A stretch of 59,350 bases of DNA, from positions 1 through 59,350 of the forward strand of contig JBKPEA010000090.1 in NCBI GenBank assembly GCA_046728175.1, given 5' to 3'. Origin of the DNA: JAFAHS01 sp046728175 (GTDB lineage Bacteria > Desulfobacterota > Binatia > Binatales > Binataceae). Made by a program: the position numbers and the translations under genes. This document shows, one piece after another, positions 42,419 through 52,243 of this stretch; position 1 is the stretch's first letter, and each line of letters starts with the position of its first letter. The notes beneath the pieces were generated by a model. It ran no database searches. It was not told the origin of the DNA and saw only the letters and a program-made list of their open reading frames with translations.

Positions 42419-43879
42419 GTGCTTGCCGCCAGGAACATCACCAAACAGTTCGGGGCCACCCTTGCGCTCGATCGCGTCGACTTCGAGGCCCAGCCGGGGG
42501 AGATTCACGCTCTGATCGGCGAGAACGGAGCCGGCAAGACGACCCTGATGAACATCATCGCGGGACGGCTGCGGCCGGACCGTGGAGACGCGCTGCTCGA
42601 TGGGGTCGCACTGCGAGCGGGTTCTGCCCGGGCAGCCTTGGCCTCCGGCATCGCGGCGGTGAATCAAAGCCCGATGCTTTTCGAGCGGATGACGTGGGAG
42701 GAAAACCTGGCTTTTGGCGGCTTCGCCGGCGATCGTTTCGAGCTAGCTGCGATTGCATCCGAGGCCCGAGCTCTGGCGCAGGACCTCGGTTTCGCGGTGC
42801 CGCCGCCACGCAGCACGATCGAAGAGCGCTCGATGGCAGAACGGGTCCGACTGGAGGTTCTGCGGGCACTCAGCTTCAAGCCGCGAGTCTTGATGCTCGA
42901 CGAGCCTACCGGCGTGTTAGGTCCAGGCGAACTGGCCGCGTTTCTCGATCTGCTGCGACGCCTGCGGGCCGAAGGCAGAATCATCGTGCTGATAACGCAC
43001 AAGCTGGCCGAAGCGTTGGCAGTGGCCGATCGAATTACCGTCCTGCGGGAGGGCCGCGTCGTCGCGCGCACCCGTGCGACACAAACTAATGCGAGCGAGT
43101 TAGCGCGCGCTATGATCGGCGACCTTCCGCCCAAGCTCACGGTTGCGCCCAAGTCGGTCGGAAATGCGGTCGCGCTCGCCATCCGCAATGTGACGCTGCA
43201 GCGCGACGGGCATCGAGTTCTCGATCAGGTTTCACTGTCGTTGCGGGCGGGTGAGATCGTGGGGCTGGCGGGAGTGGATGGCAACGGGCAATCCGAACTG
43301 GTCGAGCTATTAGCGGGTGTGCTGCGTGTCGACTCGGGCGAGGTTCGCGCGACCGAAATGGACCGCGCCGTGCTCACCGTCATTCCGGAAAATCGCGATC
43401 TGGTCGGCCTCATTCTCGACATGACCCTGTGGGAGAATCTGGTCCTCTCCCAGCCGCTGCGCGAGGAGATCACACATCGCGGATGGCTCGATCGCGCCCG
43501 CGCCAGAGACCTGTGCGCCGAACTTCTACGGCGTTTCCAGATCCGGGCGCCCGGGCCCGAGACCCTTGCGGCCGCGCTCTCGGGAGGAAACCGGCAGCGC
43601 CTCGCGGTCGCACGTGCACTGGCATCCGGCCCGAAGGTCATCGTCGCGCATAACATCTGTCGGGGCCTCGATTTGGCAGGTACCGCCGAAGTGCACCAGA
43701 CTCTGGCCAATTTCGCGGCCGGCGGTGGTGCGGTGCTACTGATCTCGAGCGATCTGGATGAACTCCTTGAAACCTGCGGGCGCCTGTTGGTAATCAGCGC
43801 CGGACGCGTGCGCGAAACCGACCTGAGCGAGCGCAGCGCGGAAAAGCTCGGCATGCTCATGGCGGGAAATTGGACCTGA
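42419..43879 (+). CDS. BMP-type nucleoside/sugar ABC transporter ATPase, two NBDs
   Basis: A 486-residue protein with tandem ABC domains (about 1-235 and 245-486), as in YufO/RbsA-type importers. NBD1 has Walker A GENGAGKTT and Walker B VLMLDEPTG, but its signature is degenerate (ERSMAERVRLEVL instead of LSxGxxQR). NBD2 lacks a canonical Walker A (GVDGNGQSE, normal for this class), keeps signature ALSGGNRQRLAVARAL, and has an unusual Walker B (KVIVAHNICRGLD). The start is GTG 42419, 20 bases after the previous gene. Two permease genes follow. The substrate is probably a nucleoside. Confidence 0.88.
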   Translation: MLAARNITKQFGATLALDRVDFEAQPGEIHALIGENGAGKTTLMNIIAGRLRPDRGDALLDGVALRAGSARAALASGIAAVNQSPMLFERMTWEENLAFGGFAGDRFELAAIASEARALAQDLGFAVPPPRSTIEERSMAERVRLEVLRALSFKPRVLMLDEPTGVLGPGELAAFLDLLRRLRAEGRIIVLITHKLAEALAVADRITVLREGRVVARTRATQTNASELARAMIGDLPPKLTVAPKSVGNAVALAIRNVTLQRDGHRVLDQVSLSLRAGEIVGLAGVDGNGQSELVELLAGVLRVDSGEVRATEMDRAVLTVIPENRDLVGLILDMTLWENLVLSQPLREEITHRGWLDRARARDLCAELLRRFQIRAPGPETLAAALSGGNRQRLAVARALASGPKVIVAHNICRGLDLAGTAEVHQTLANFAAGGGAVLLISSDLDELLETCGRLLVISAGRVRETDLSERSAEKLGMLMAGNWT

Positions 43880-43967
43880 TTTTCATGTTGAGCCGCCCGC
43901 TTAAGACGTTGTCCGTCTCCATGGTTCTGAGCGCAACCCACAATGCCGGACGACATACGAGGTCGGC

Positions 43968-45041
43968 GTGATTCTGTCCTCGCTCGCTCGTGCCGTTGCC
44001 GCAATTCTGCTCGCCGCCGTGATTCTCGCCGGCGTGCTGCTGGCGCTGGGTGCGTCGCCGGCAGGGGTGTTCATCGCGCTGGCACAGGGCGCCTTCGGCA
44101 ACTGGTATGCGCTGACCGACACCGTCGTCAAATCCACGCCACTGATTTTCACTGGACTGGCGGTCTCGCTTTCCTTCTCGGGCGCGTTGTGGAACATCGG
44201 AGCGGATGGACAGCTCGTCGTGGGCGCACTGGCAGCCGGCGCGATCGGGCCCCATCTCGCAGGGTGCCCGAAGCCTCTCGCGATCGCGATCCTGTTGATC
44301 GCGGGGGCCTTGGGTGGGGCCGCATGGGGCGGAATCTGCGGATGGCTTCGCGCGCATCGCGATACCAACGAAGTCATCAGCACCATCATGATGAATTTCG
44401 TGGCGGCGCAACTGCTGAGTTGGGCGGTCCACGGCCCGCTAATCGAGGCCTCGCGCGCCTATCCCGCGAGCACTCCAATCGCCGAGAGCGCGCACCTGTA
44501 CATGTTCTTTCCTCCCAGCCGCGTGAACCTGGGAATCGTGATCGCGATCGTGCTGGCAATCGGATGTTCGCTGCTGCTGTTCAATACCGCCGTGGGCTTC
44601 CAACTGCGCGCCATGGGACGTAATCGGCGTGCTGCGACATTTTTTGGCATTCCCATTGCCCGGCTCACGGTCACAATCCTGGCGCTGTCGGGCGCACTTG
44701 CCGGAATCGGGGGGGCCGTGCAGGTGTCGGCGATCACTCACCGTCTCTACGAGAAGATGTCACCCGGGTGGGGCTTCGAGGCGATCGCGGTGGCGCTGAT
44801 CGCGCGGCTCAATCCGATAGGAATCGTCGCCTCTGCGCTTCTGTTCGGCGCGCTCGACAGTGGATCGCAGGCGATGCAGCGGGCGCAGGGCGTTTCCGCG
44901 GAACTAGTGCAGGTCATCCAGGCGCTGGTCATTATGATCCTGCTGGCATTCGACACCCCCGTCGTTGCCCAATTGTGGAGCGCGGTGGGTAGGAGCAAGG
45001 TTGCGGCGCCGCGCGCAGTCTCGGAGATACCGAATGCTTGA
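43968..45041 (+). CDS. BMP-type nucleoside ABC transporter permease 1
   Basis: A 357-residue polytopic permease of the YufP/RbsC-like family. TPLIFTGLAVSLSFSGALWN followed by IGADGQLVVGALAAGAIG is the family signature near 55-95, and NEVISTIMMNFVAAQLLSW is the coupling-helix area. The later GWGFEAIAVALIARLNPIG is also typical. The start appears to be GTG 43968, about 90 bases after the ATPase gene; no better start is seen. The next permease gene starts within its last codons. Confidence 0.88.
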   Translation: MILSSLARAVAAILLAAVILAGVLLALGASPAGVFIALAQGAFGNWYALTDTVVKSTPLIFTGLAVSLSFSGALWNIGADGQLVVGALAAGAIGPHLAGCPKPLAIAILLIAGALGGAAWGGICGWLRAHRDTNEVISTIMMNFVAAQLLSWAVHGPLIEASRAYPASTPIAESAHLYMFFPPSRVNLGIVIAIVLAIGCSLLLFNTAVGFQLRAMGRNRRAATFFGIPIARLTVTILALSGALAGIGGAVQVSAITHRLYEKMSPGWGFEAIAVALIARLNPIGIVASALLFGALDSGSQAMQRAQGVSAELVQVIQALVIMILLAFDTPVVAQLWSAVGRSKVAAPRAVSEIPNA

Positions 45042-45945
45042 GGCGTTCCTCAGCTCGAGCATCGGGATGGCCACGCCGATTTTGCTGGCCGCGTTGGGCG
45101 AACTGCTGGTCGAGGAATCGGGGATCATCAATATCGGCATCGAGGGCGCAATGCTCTGCGGCGCGTTCTTCGCGCTGACGGTCGCGTATTTTTCCGGCTC
45201 GACCCTCCTCGGGTTCGGGGCCGGAATGGCCTCGGGCCTGGCGATTAATGCGATTCTCGCCGTGCTGGTGATCAACCTGGCGGTGAATCAGGTCGTCGCC
45301 GGAACCGCGCTCGATATCTTCGCGGTCGGTGTCACCGGGGTTTTCTATCGCAAGCTCTTCGGGATCACGGGCAAGGCCTTTATCGTGAAGCTGATTCCCA
45401 AGCTGCGGTTTGGGAGGCTCGCGGATATTCCGATACTGGGCGGGGCGCTGTTCAACCACAATATGCTGGTCTACCTGTCCTTCGCGTTGGTACCAGTCAT
45501 CGGCTACCTGCTCTGGCGGACGCGCTACGGACTTTCACTCCGCGCAGCCGGTGAGCGCCCGGAAGCCGCGGATTCGTTGGGGCTCGATGTTTATCGACTG
45601 CGATGGCAAGCGCTACTGGTGGCGGGATTTCTGACCGGACTCGGCGGCGCGTATCTCACGCTCGCATATGCGGGTACTTTCGTTGAGAATATCTCGGCGG
45701 GCCGCGGTTACGTCGCTCTGGCGGTTGTCATCCTCGGGAGATGGAAACCCTGGGGGCTGGCGGCCGCATCAATCCTGTTTGGTGCCGCGATGGTATTGCA
45801 GTTCGGCCTGCAAGCTCTCGGCACGACGGTTCCGTATCAGATCTTCCTGGCGCTGCCGTACGCGCTGACCCTGGCCGTACTAGCCGCGGTGAGTGGCCAA
45901 GCCGCGTCACCGTCGGCGCTGGGCGAACCTTATCGGCGTTTGTGA
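45034..45945 (+). CDS. BMP-type nucleoside ABC transporter permease 2
   Basis: A 303-residue permease of the YufQ type. ATPILLAALGELLVEESGII followed by NIGIEGAMLCGAFFALTVAY is diagnostic. GLGGAYLTLAYAGTFVENIS and GRGYVALAVVILGRWKPWG lie near the C-terminal third. ATG 45034 overlaps the end of permease 1 (ATGCTTGA), so translational coupling is likely. A BmpA-like binding lipoprotein is usually encoded beside these genes, but none lies in this window. Confidence 0.9.
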   Translation: MLEAFLSSSIGMATPILLAALGELLVEESGIINIGIEGAMLCGAFFALTVAYFSGSTLLGFGAGMASGLAINAILAVLVINLAVNQVVAGTALDIFAVGVTGVFYRKLFGITGKAFIVKLIPKLRFGRLADIPILGGALFNHNMLVYLSFALVPVIGYLLWRTRYGLSLRAAGERPEAADSLGLDVYRLRWQALLVAGFLTGLGGAYLTLAYAGTFVENISAGRGYVALAVVILGRWKPWGLAAASILFGAAMVLQFGLQALGTTVPYQIFLALPYALTLAVLAAVSGQAASPSALGEPYRRL

Positions 45946-45992
45946 CTCGTGAAGGACACGGCGGCGTTGCGGTGCGGGAGCGATTTATTCGC

Positions 45993-47009
45993 TCAGAGCG
46001 ATCGGCCGAGGGCTTCGGCGACCGGAGCAAGCGACTTCATCAAGTCCGCAAAGCGCTCGGGCTTCAGCTGCTGCGGTCCGTCGGAGCGGGCGGCCGATGG
46101 GTTGGGATGAACCTCGATAAGCAATCCGTCAGCACCGGCCGCTACCGAAGCCAGCGCCATCGGCGTGACCAGCGACCAGATGCCGGTGCCGTGGCTCGGA
46201 TCGACCAGCACCGGAAGGTGGGTCCATTCCTTCAGCAGGGGCACCGCATTTAAGTCGAGCGTGTTACGCGTCGCGGTCTCAAAGGTGCGAATTCCGCGCT
46301 CACACAACACGACGTTGGGGTTACCCTCGCTCAGGATATACTCGGCGGCCATCAGAAATTCCTCGAGCTTGGTCGACATTCCACGTTTGAGCAGGACCGG
46401 TTTCTTGATTCTGCCGAGCCTGCGCAGGAGCGAAAAATTCTGCGCATTACGCGCGCCGACCTGGAGCATATCGGCATGTTCGACTACCAGATCGATGTCG
46501 TGCGGATCCATGATTTCCGTAACCACCGGAAGCCCGACCTTGCGGCCCGCCGCTTCCAGCAACCGGAGGCCCTCGTCCTCCATTCCCTGAAACGCATAGG
46601 GAGAAGTGCGCGGCTTGAACGCGCCTCCGCGCAGCAGATGTGCTCCGCCCCGCTTGACCCCGGCGGCCGCCTCCTCCACCTGCTCCTTGCTCTCCACCGC
46701 GCAGGGGCCGGCGATCACGGCAAGCCGGTTGCCGCCGATCTCCACCCCATCAACCTTGATCCGCGATCCTTCGGGGCGAACCTCGCGCGCCGCGAGCTTG
46801 AACGACCGCAGCACCGGCATAACGCGATCGACAAATGCCAGCGATTCCAGATGCCCGAGCTGATGCTCTCCGCGTTCTTCGCCGACGCAGGCGACGACGG
46901 TTCGTTCCACTCCATGAATGACGTGCGCACGATAGTCGAGCTCCTCGACCATCTTGACAATGGTCGCGACCTGCTCGTCGGTAACGTGCGGCTTGAGTAC
47001 GACTATCAA
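45993..47009 (-). CDS. aroF: DAHP synthase (type I-beta), chorismate pathway
   Basis: Condenses phosphoenolpyruvate and erythrose-4-phosphate, the first step to aromatic amino acids. The 338-residue protein has an N-terminal ferredoxin-like regulatory domain (about 1-65), as in Thermotoga-type enzymes. A TIM barrel follows with VIAGPCAVESKEQV, LLRGGAFKPRTSPYAFQG, VLLKRGMSTKLEEFLMAAEY, CERGIRTFE, and VLVDPSHGTGIWSL (metal site). The regulatory domain suggests feedback inhibition by an aromatic amino acid, not identifiable here. It is convergent with the permease gene. Confidence 0.95.
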   Translation of the reverse strand: MIVVLKPHVTDEQVATIVKMVEELDYRAHVIHGVERTVVACVGEERGEHQLGHLESLAFVDRVMPVLRSFKLAAREVRPEGSRIKVDGVEIGGNRLAVIAGPCAVESKEQVEEAAAGVKRGGAHLLRGGAFKPRTSPYAFQGMEDEGLRLLEAAGRKVGLPVVTEIMDPHDIDLVVEHADMLQVGARNAQNFSLLRRLGRIKKPVLLKRGMSTKLEEFLMAAEYILSEGNPNVVLCERGIRTFETATRNTLDLNAVPLLKEWTHLPVLVDPSHGTGIWSLVTPMALASVAAGADGLLIEVHPNPSAARSDGPQQLKPERFADLMKSLAPVAEALGRSL

Positions 47010-47109
47010 AGATTCACCCCTCGGATGGAATGCGTCATAGAAGTTTAGTATTTACGAGTGTATAGCACGTCTTGCGCATCGAGAAATCTGATTCGGACCG
47101 CAGCTAACT

Positions 47110-47862
47110 GTGCCTGATTTGCCCAATCGTCCCCTGCGTTTTCTGCATACTTCCGACGTTCATCTGGAGACCGATACGTTCGGCGCCGGACCCCGCGGCG
47201 AGGAGCTTCGCCAGCGGGTGCGTGCGGCGTTTACGAGCGTGATCGAGCTGGCGAACGCCCGCGCTGCAGACCTGCTGCTGATCGTGGGAGATCTCTTCGA
47301 TTCGAGCCGCGTCACCGAGGAAGGCCTCGCATTTGCGCTGGGAACCATCGCGAAGGCGCGGATGCCGGTGGTCATGATCCCCGGAAATCACGATGCGCAC
47401 GACGAGCGATCGATTTATGCCCCGCTCGCGCCGTCGGCGCTGCCCGAGAATCTGCATCTGATTCTCGAGCCGGCGGGGCGCCTGATTGATTTGCCCCAGC
47501 TCGAGACTCGGGTGTGGGGCCGCGCGATGGTGGAGCATTCGCCCGACTACCGTCCCCTGTCCGGAATTCCTGCGCCGCACCCGGGCAGGTGGAATATCGC
47601 ACTGGCGCACGGATTCTTCATGGAAGATGGCGACATGCAGCGCTCTTCCCCGATTACCGCCGAAGAGATCGCGGCCTCGCGCCACCATTACATCGCACTC
47701 GGCCACGTGCATGTATGGAGTGAAGTATCGCAGGGCGCGACCCGTGCCTTCTACTGCGGAACCCCGGCCCCCCTGTACTCCAGCGACCATTCCGGATGGG
47801 TAGCCTGGGTCGAGTGCACCCCCGGCGAGCCGCTGCGGGTCGAGCAAGTGATCGTAAGATAG
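47110..47862 (+). CDS. Metallophosphoesterase, SbcD/YhaO-like
   Basis: A 250-residue calcineurin-like phosphoesterase. All metal motifs are present: DVHLETD, IVGDLFDSS, MIPGNHDAHDERS, and the C-terminal IALAHGF and ALGHVHVWS. This order matches the nuclease domain of SbcD and YhaO-type DNA repair proteins. The usual capping domain is absent and no SbcC-like ATPase gene is adjacent, so the DNA role is uncertain. The start is GTG 47110. It is divergent from aroF and convergent with groEL. Confidence 0.87.
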   Translation: MPDLPNRPLRFLHTSDVHLETDTFGAGPRGEELRQRVRAAFTSVIELANARAADLLLIVGDLFDSSRVTEEGLAFALGTIAKARMPVVMIPGNHDAHDERSIYAPLAPSALPENLHLILEPAGRLIDLPQLETRVWGRAMVEHSPDYRPLSGIPAPHPGRWNIALAHGFFMEDGDMQRSSPITAEEIAASRHHYIALGHVHVWSEVSQGATRAFYCGTPAPLYSSDHSGWVAWVECTPGEPLRVEQVIVR

Positions 47863-47926
47863 CCGCGGCCACCAACCATCCAACCGATTTCCGCCCCGCG
47901 GAGGTCCCGGAGAGACCGCTGCACCG

Positions 47927-47965
47927 AAAACCAGAGCGGCGGAGCCCGGTTAAGACCCCGCCGCT
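47927..47965 (-). terminator. Possible terminator after groEL
   Basis: On the minus strand AGCGGCGG and CCGCCGCT form an 8-bp GC stem with a 15-base loop, followed after three bases by TTTT. It begins 26 bases past the groEL stop. The long loop and short T run make this a moderate candidate only. Confidence 0.4.
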
Positions 47966-47990
47966 TGGCTACGTGCCTAGACGGTTTCGG

Positions 47991-49613
<1,623 letters not shown>

Positions 49614-49674
49614 GATTGGTTTGTTTCTCCTGGGTTCAGATATTGATTTTGCCGATTGATTGGATGAAGGAGGG

Positions 49675-49965
49675 TTACTCGATGATCCCGAGAATGTCGT
49701 CCTCGCGCAGGATGAGGTGCTCTTCGCCCTCGAGCTTGATCTCGCTGCCGGAATATTTTCCGAACAGGATCTTGTCGCCCGCTTTCACTTCGAGCGGGAT
49801 GAGCTTGCCGTCTTTTTCATTGGCCTTGCCCTTCCCAACCGCGACGACCTTCCCTTCCTGCGGTTTCTCTTTGGCGGTGTCGGGGATGATGATGCCCCCC
49901 TTGGTCTTCTCCTCTTCCTTGATTCGCCTGACCAGAATGCGATCGCCCAGTGGTCTAATCTTCAT
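49675..49965 (-). CDS. groS: 10 kDa co-chaperonin GroES
   Basis: A 96-residue heptameric lid of the GroEL cage. KIRPLGDRILVRRIKEEEKT opens the protein, followed by a mobile loop (TKGGIIIPDTAKEKP) and KILFGKYSGSEIKLEGEEHL; all are typical. First gene of groES-groEL, preceded at about 100 bases by a perfect CIRCE element. Confidence 0.99.
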   Translation of the reverse strand: MKIRPLGDRILVRRIKEEEKTKGGIIIPDTAKEKPQEGKVVAVGKGKANEKDGKLIPLEVKAGDKILFGKYSGSEIKLEGEEHLILREDDILGIIE

Positions 49966-50065
49966 TGGGGACCCGCAGCCTCCTTGCTGTGTTTCGATCC
50001 GTTATTTGGCCTTTTTTGGGAACACCCGGCCGGTTGCAACTTAACCCCGCTCGTCCGGATGTCAA

Positions 50066-50092
50066 TTGGCACTCGCGAAAGTCGAGTGCCAA
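50066..50092. promoter_or_regulatory. CIRCE operator (HrcA binding site)
   Basis: TTGGCACTC, nine bases, GAGTGCCAA: a perfect inverted repeat with the 9-bp arms and 9-base spacer of CIRCE (consensus TTAGCACTC). It differs from consensus at one symmetric position per arm. It is 101 bases before the groES start, in the predicted 5' leader. It is the only CIRCE seen in the window. Confidence 0.97.
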
Positions 50093-50098
50093 TCCGCA

Positions 50099-50126
50099 AT
50101 CCTACCGCGATGCTTTTTTAACGCAA
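50099..50126 (-). promoter_or_regulatory. Candidate groES promoter
   Basis: On the minus strand TTGCGT (50126-50121) and TAGGAT (50104-50099) are 16 bases apart. Transcription would begin at or just before the CIRCE, placing the operator at the start of the message as in many groE operons. An alternative TTGACA at 50065-50060 downstream of the CIRCE lacks a good -10. Confidence 0.5.
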
Positions 50127-50247
50127 GAGTGTCCAGGGTGGTTTTTCTGGAAAGATTTTAAGGAAGGAAAGAGGAGTGCTTTAAACCTAAAATAGACCTA
50201 GTAGAGCAAAATAGCAGTTCCAGTTTTTGGTTGATCTCCGCGCGCGC

Positions 50248-50574
50248 TCAAATTCCAAATTCCACCGAACGACCAATTCTTTCACTGACCACCTCGGCCA
50301 GGCGATCAAAAAGGTCGTGTCCGTCACGGTCGTCACGCCAGCGTCCTGCCGCGGCATCGAAGTCGTAGTGCCACCCGTGCGCTTCGGCGGCCAACCACAC
50401 CTGCCGAGTGGCGGATTGGCGGCTCAGGATGAATTTGCCGCCGTCGGGAAATTCGATGGTCACGGAGCCATCCGCGGCCGAGTAGTCTGCTTCATCGGGA
50501 TCGAAGCCTTCCAGCCACTTCGCGACCTTGCCGAGGCATTCGTCGGCGGCCTTTAGAAATTCCCGGTCGTCCAT
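50248..50574 (-). CDS. cyaY: Frataxin/CyaY-like iron protein
   Basis: A 108-residue protein with the frataxin fold order: an acidic N-terminal helix (DDREFLKAADECLGKVAKWLEG), acidic DPDEADY, a beta region with VTIEFPDGGKFILSRQS and QVWLAAEAHGWHYDF (the conserved RQ...QVWLA...G block). A final helix follows. CyaY binds iron and modulates cysteine desulfurase in Fe-S assembly. No isc genes lie nearby. About 150 bases of gap precede it, downstream of the methyltransferase gene. Confidence 0.85.
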   Translation of the reverse strand: MDDREFLKAADECLGKVAKWLEGFDPDEADYSAADGSVTIEFPDGGKFILSRQSATRQVWLAAEAHGWHYDFDAAAGRWRDDRDGHDLFDRLAEVVSERIGRSVEFGI

Positions 50575-50720
50575 GGCTGGAATTGTAGCCGGCGCCAGAC
50601 TCTAAGTCCCTACCCGGCAGACCCGCGCCGATGCGTTGTCGAGATGCGCGCGCTCTCTCGGGACTGATCCGATTCCTGTCTGGAGTGGCGCGCCGTTCTT
50701 AAGCGCGGCCGGTTTGAAAT

Positions 50721-51521
50721 TCAAACCCGCTCCGCGACGATGATCATGCGCTTGCCGAACAGAAGCGCAGGCGACAGCACGTGACCGATAATCTCATCCA
50801 GCACGGGTCGCGATGGCTGCTTGCGCCCCGGCTTGCGCGCGTTGCGCGCGGATGCCACGACCGAAAATTTCATCGCGATCCATAAGAAGGGAACCAGCGG
50901 TGCAGCGGCGATAGCAGTGAGGCTCAGATGATCCGTAAAGACCTGGAGCTTGGCGAATCCCGCCAGTCGAATCATGTAACGGGCGCGAAAGTAATCAAGA
51001 AGAAAGGCATGACCATGGTAGATGCGGGCGCCGTTTTTCCCGCGCAGCGTTTGAACTTCGTTAACCAGGCCGCGGCGGAGATTGCGCTGGCCGGTCAGAA
51101 AGGCGCTCATGCGAGCCGCCAAATGCATGAGGTTGGGAGTGGTCAGAATCAGCCGTCCTCCTGGTCTGATCACCCGCGCGCACTCGCGCAGGAACCCCAT
51201 CTGATCCTCGAGGTGTTCGATGCCTTCGCGGCACAGCAGGTAATCAAAGCCGCCGGTGCGAAAGGGAAGCGGATCGTTAGCATCCGCGCAAATCCAGAAC
51301 TGGCCGGGATGCGGGCGCTCAGGCGGGAACAGGTCAACCGAGCAGACCCGGAACCCCAGCGCCGCGAGCGTCGCGGTCTGCAGTCCGCCGCCCGCCGGCA
51401 CGTCGAGCACGCGACCGGGAGTCAGGTCCGCAAACAGGCTTCGCGCGCCCCCGCGACCGCGCACCAGCAGCTCAGCCTCGCCAGGTTTACCAGCCGGAAT
51501 ACTCGCACCACCCGCCGCCAT
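50721..51521 (-). CDS. Class I SAM-dependent methyltransferase
   Basis: A 266-residue protein. The methyltransferase domain (about 35-155) has motif I VLDVPAGGGLQTATLAALGF, an acidic post-I residue in VCSVDLF, and YLLCREGIEHLEDQMGFLRE plus IRPGGRLILTTPN. A hydrophobic segment follows near 205-222 (LTAIAAAPLVPFLWIAMKFS), so it may be membrane-associated. This type is common in cell-surface glycan or lipid modification, but the substrate is unknown. The ATG overlaps the stop of the DUF507 gene upstream by one base (TGATG). Confidence 0.85.
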   Translation of the reverse strand: MAAGGASIPAGKPGEAELLVRGRGGARSLFADLTPGRVLDVPAGGGLQTATLAALGFRVCSVDLFPPERPHPGQFWICADANDPLPFRTGGFDYLLCREGIEHLEDQMGFLRECARVIRPGGRLILTTPNLMHLAARMSAFLTGQRNLRRGLVNEVQTLRGKNGARIYHGHAFLLDYFRARYMIRLAGFAKLQVFTDHLSLTAIAAAPLVPFLWIAMKFSVVASARNARKPGRKQPSRPVLDEIIGHVLSPALLFGKRMIIVAERV

Positions 51522-51799
51522 CAGTGCAGAATACCGCGCCTGCGCAATTCCTCATCGCGGTAGCGCCGGTAGAGCAGCGTCCATTCGTTGCTGCCCTCGA
51601 CAATTCCCCTTTTAATGGAGGTGATTTTACGGCGCACCAGCGCATCGATCTCATCGCCCTGGTCGTTCCATTCGGCAATAAGCTCGCGCGCCTGCCGCAG
51701 TGCCAGCGCAAAGTTGGGAATCTCGGCTAAACCCTCGTCGCGCAGACGCGCGAGCGATTCGCGCGCGAGGTAGAGAATCCTAGCTTCGCTGAGTTTCAT
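51521..51799 (-). CDS. DUF507 family protein, copy 1
   Basis: A 92-residue helical, charged protein. KLSEARILYLARESLARLRD, LIAEWNDQGDEIDALVRRKI and the C-terminal ITSIKRGIVEGSNEWTLLYR with RYRDEELRRRGIL match DUF507. Function unknown. ATG 51799 is chosen because the family starts MKLSE; an upstream extension adds seven residues. It overlaps the methyltransferase start and is preceded by a second DUF507 gene 149 bases away. Confidence 0.85.
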   Translation of the reverse strand: MKLSEARILYLARESLARLRDEGLAEIPNFALALRQARELIAEWNDQGDEIDALVRRKITSIKRGIVEGSNEWTLLYRRYRDEELRRRGILH

Positions 51800-51948
51800 T
51801 CCTGCACCTGCCGCGACCACCAGCGCGGAGGGCGCGTGGGGCGGTTGCGCTGCGGCTGTCGGAAAATCGTGCCATTCCCGACCTGGCTCCTGGGAAGGAA
51901 AGCGCTGCTCGGCGGCTGCTCCGGTTGACCACCCGCACTCCGGCTTGG

Positions 51949-52221
51949 CTAGAGGGTAAAGCCCTTCTTCTCCGCCAGGCGCTGGCGAATCATGGATCGC
52001 AGGCGTGCCGGGTCTGCGCGCGGGTCTTTGCGGGCCAGCTGCTCGGTCATCCGGTCGGCTTCAGCGTCGATCTCGGCTTCGGTCTCGAAATTGGCGGACA
52101 TGAGCTCGACCACGCATGCGATCAGGTCCTTTTCCTCCGCTTTGGGCTTGATTATCTCGCGCGCCGCAAGGCTGTGCACCAGGAAACTTGCGAGCGAGTC
52201 GATTTGCGATTCGCGAATCAT
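51949..52221 (-). CDS. DUF507 family protein, copy 2
   Basis: A 90-residue charged helical protein: MIRESQIDSLASFLVHSLAA, LIACVVELMSANFETEAEID, and a C-terminal RLRSMIRQRLAEKKGFTL. This is the partner paralogue of the copy downstream, from which it has diverged clearly. DUF507 genes often occur as a tandem pair. ATG 52221 is the family start; the longer open frame upstream overlaps the DUF1499 gene. It begins 22 bases after the DUF1499 stop. The 149 bases between the two DUF507 genes contain no recognised signal. Confidence 0.85.
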   Translation of the reverse strand: MIRESQIDSLASFLVHSLAAREIIKPKAEEKDLIACVVELMSANFETEAEIDAEADRMTEQLARKDPRADPARLRSMIRQRLAEKKGFTL

Positions 52222-52243
52222 CGGGAAAGCTTTCTGCGCACAA

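Noticed and set aside
45979..45995. GAGCGA/TCGCTC inverted repeat between permease 2 and aroF as a terminator
   Set aside because: Short stem with no T run, and it overlaps the aroF stop.
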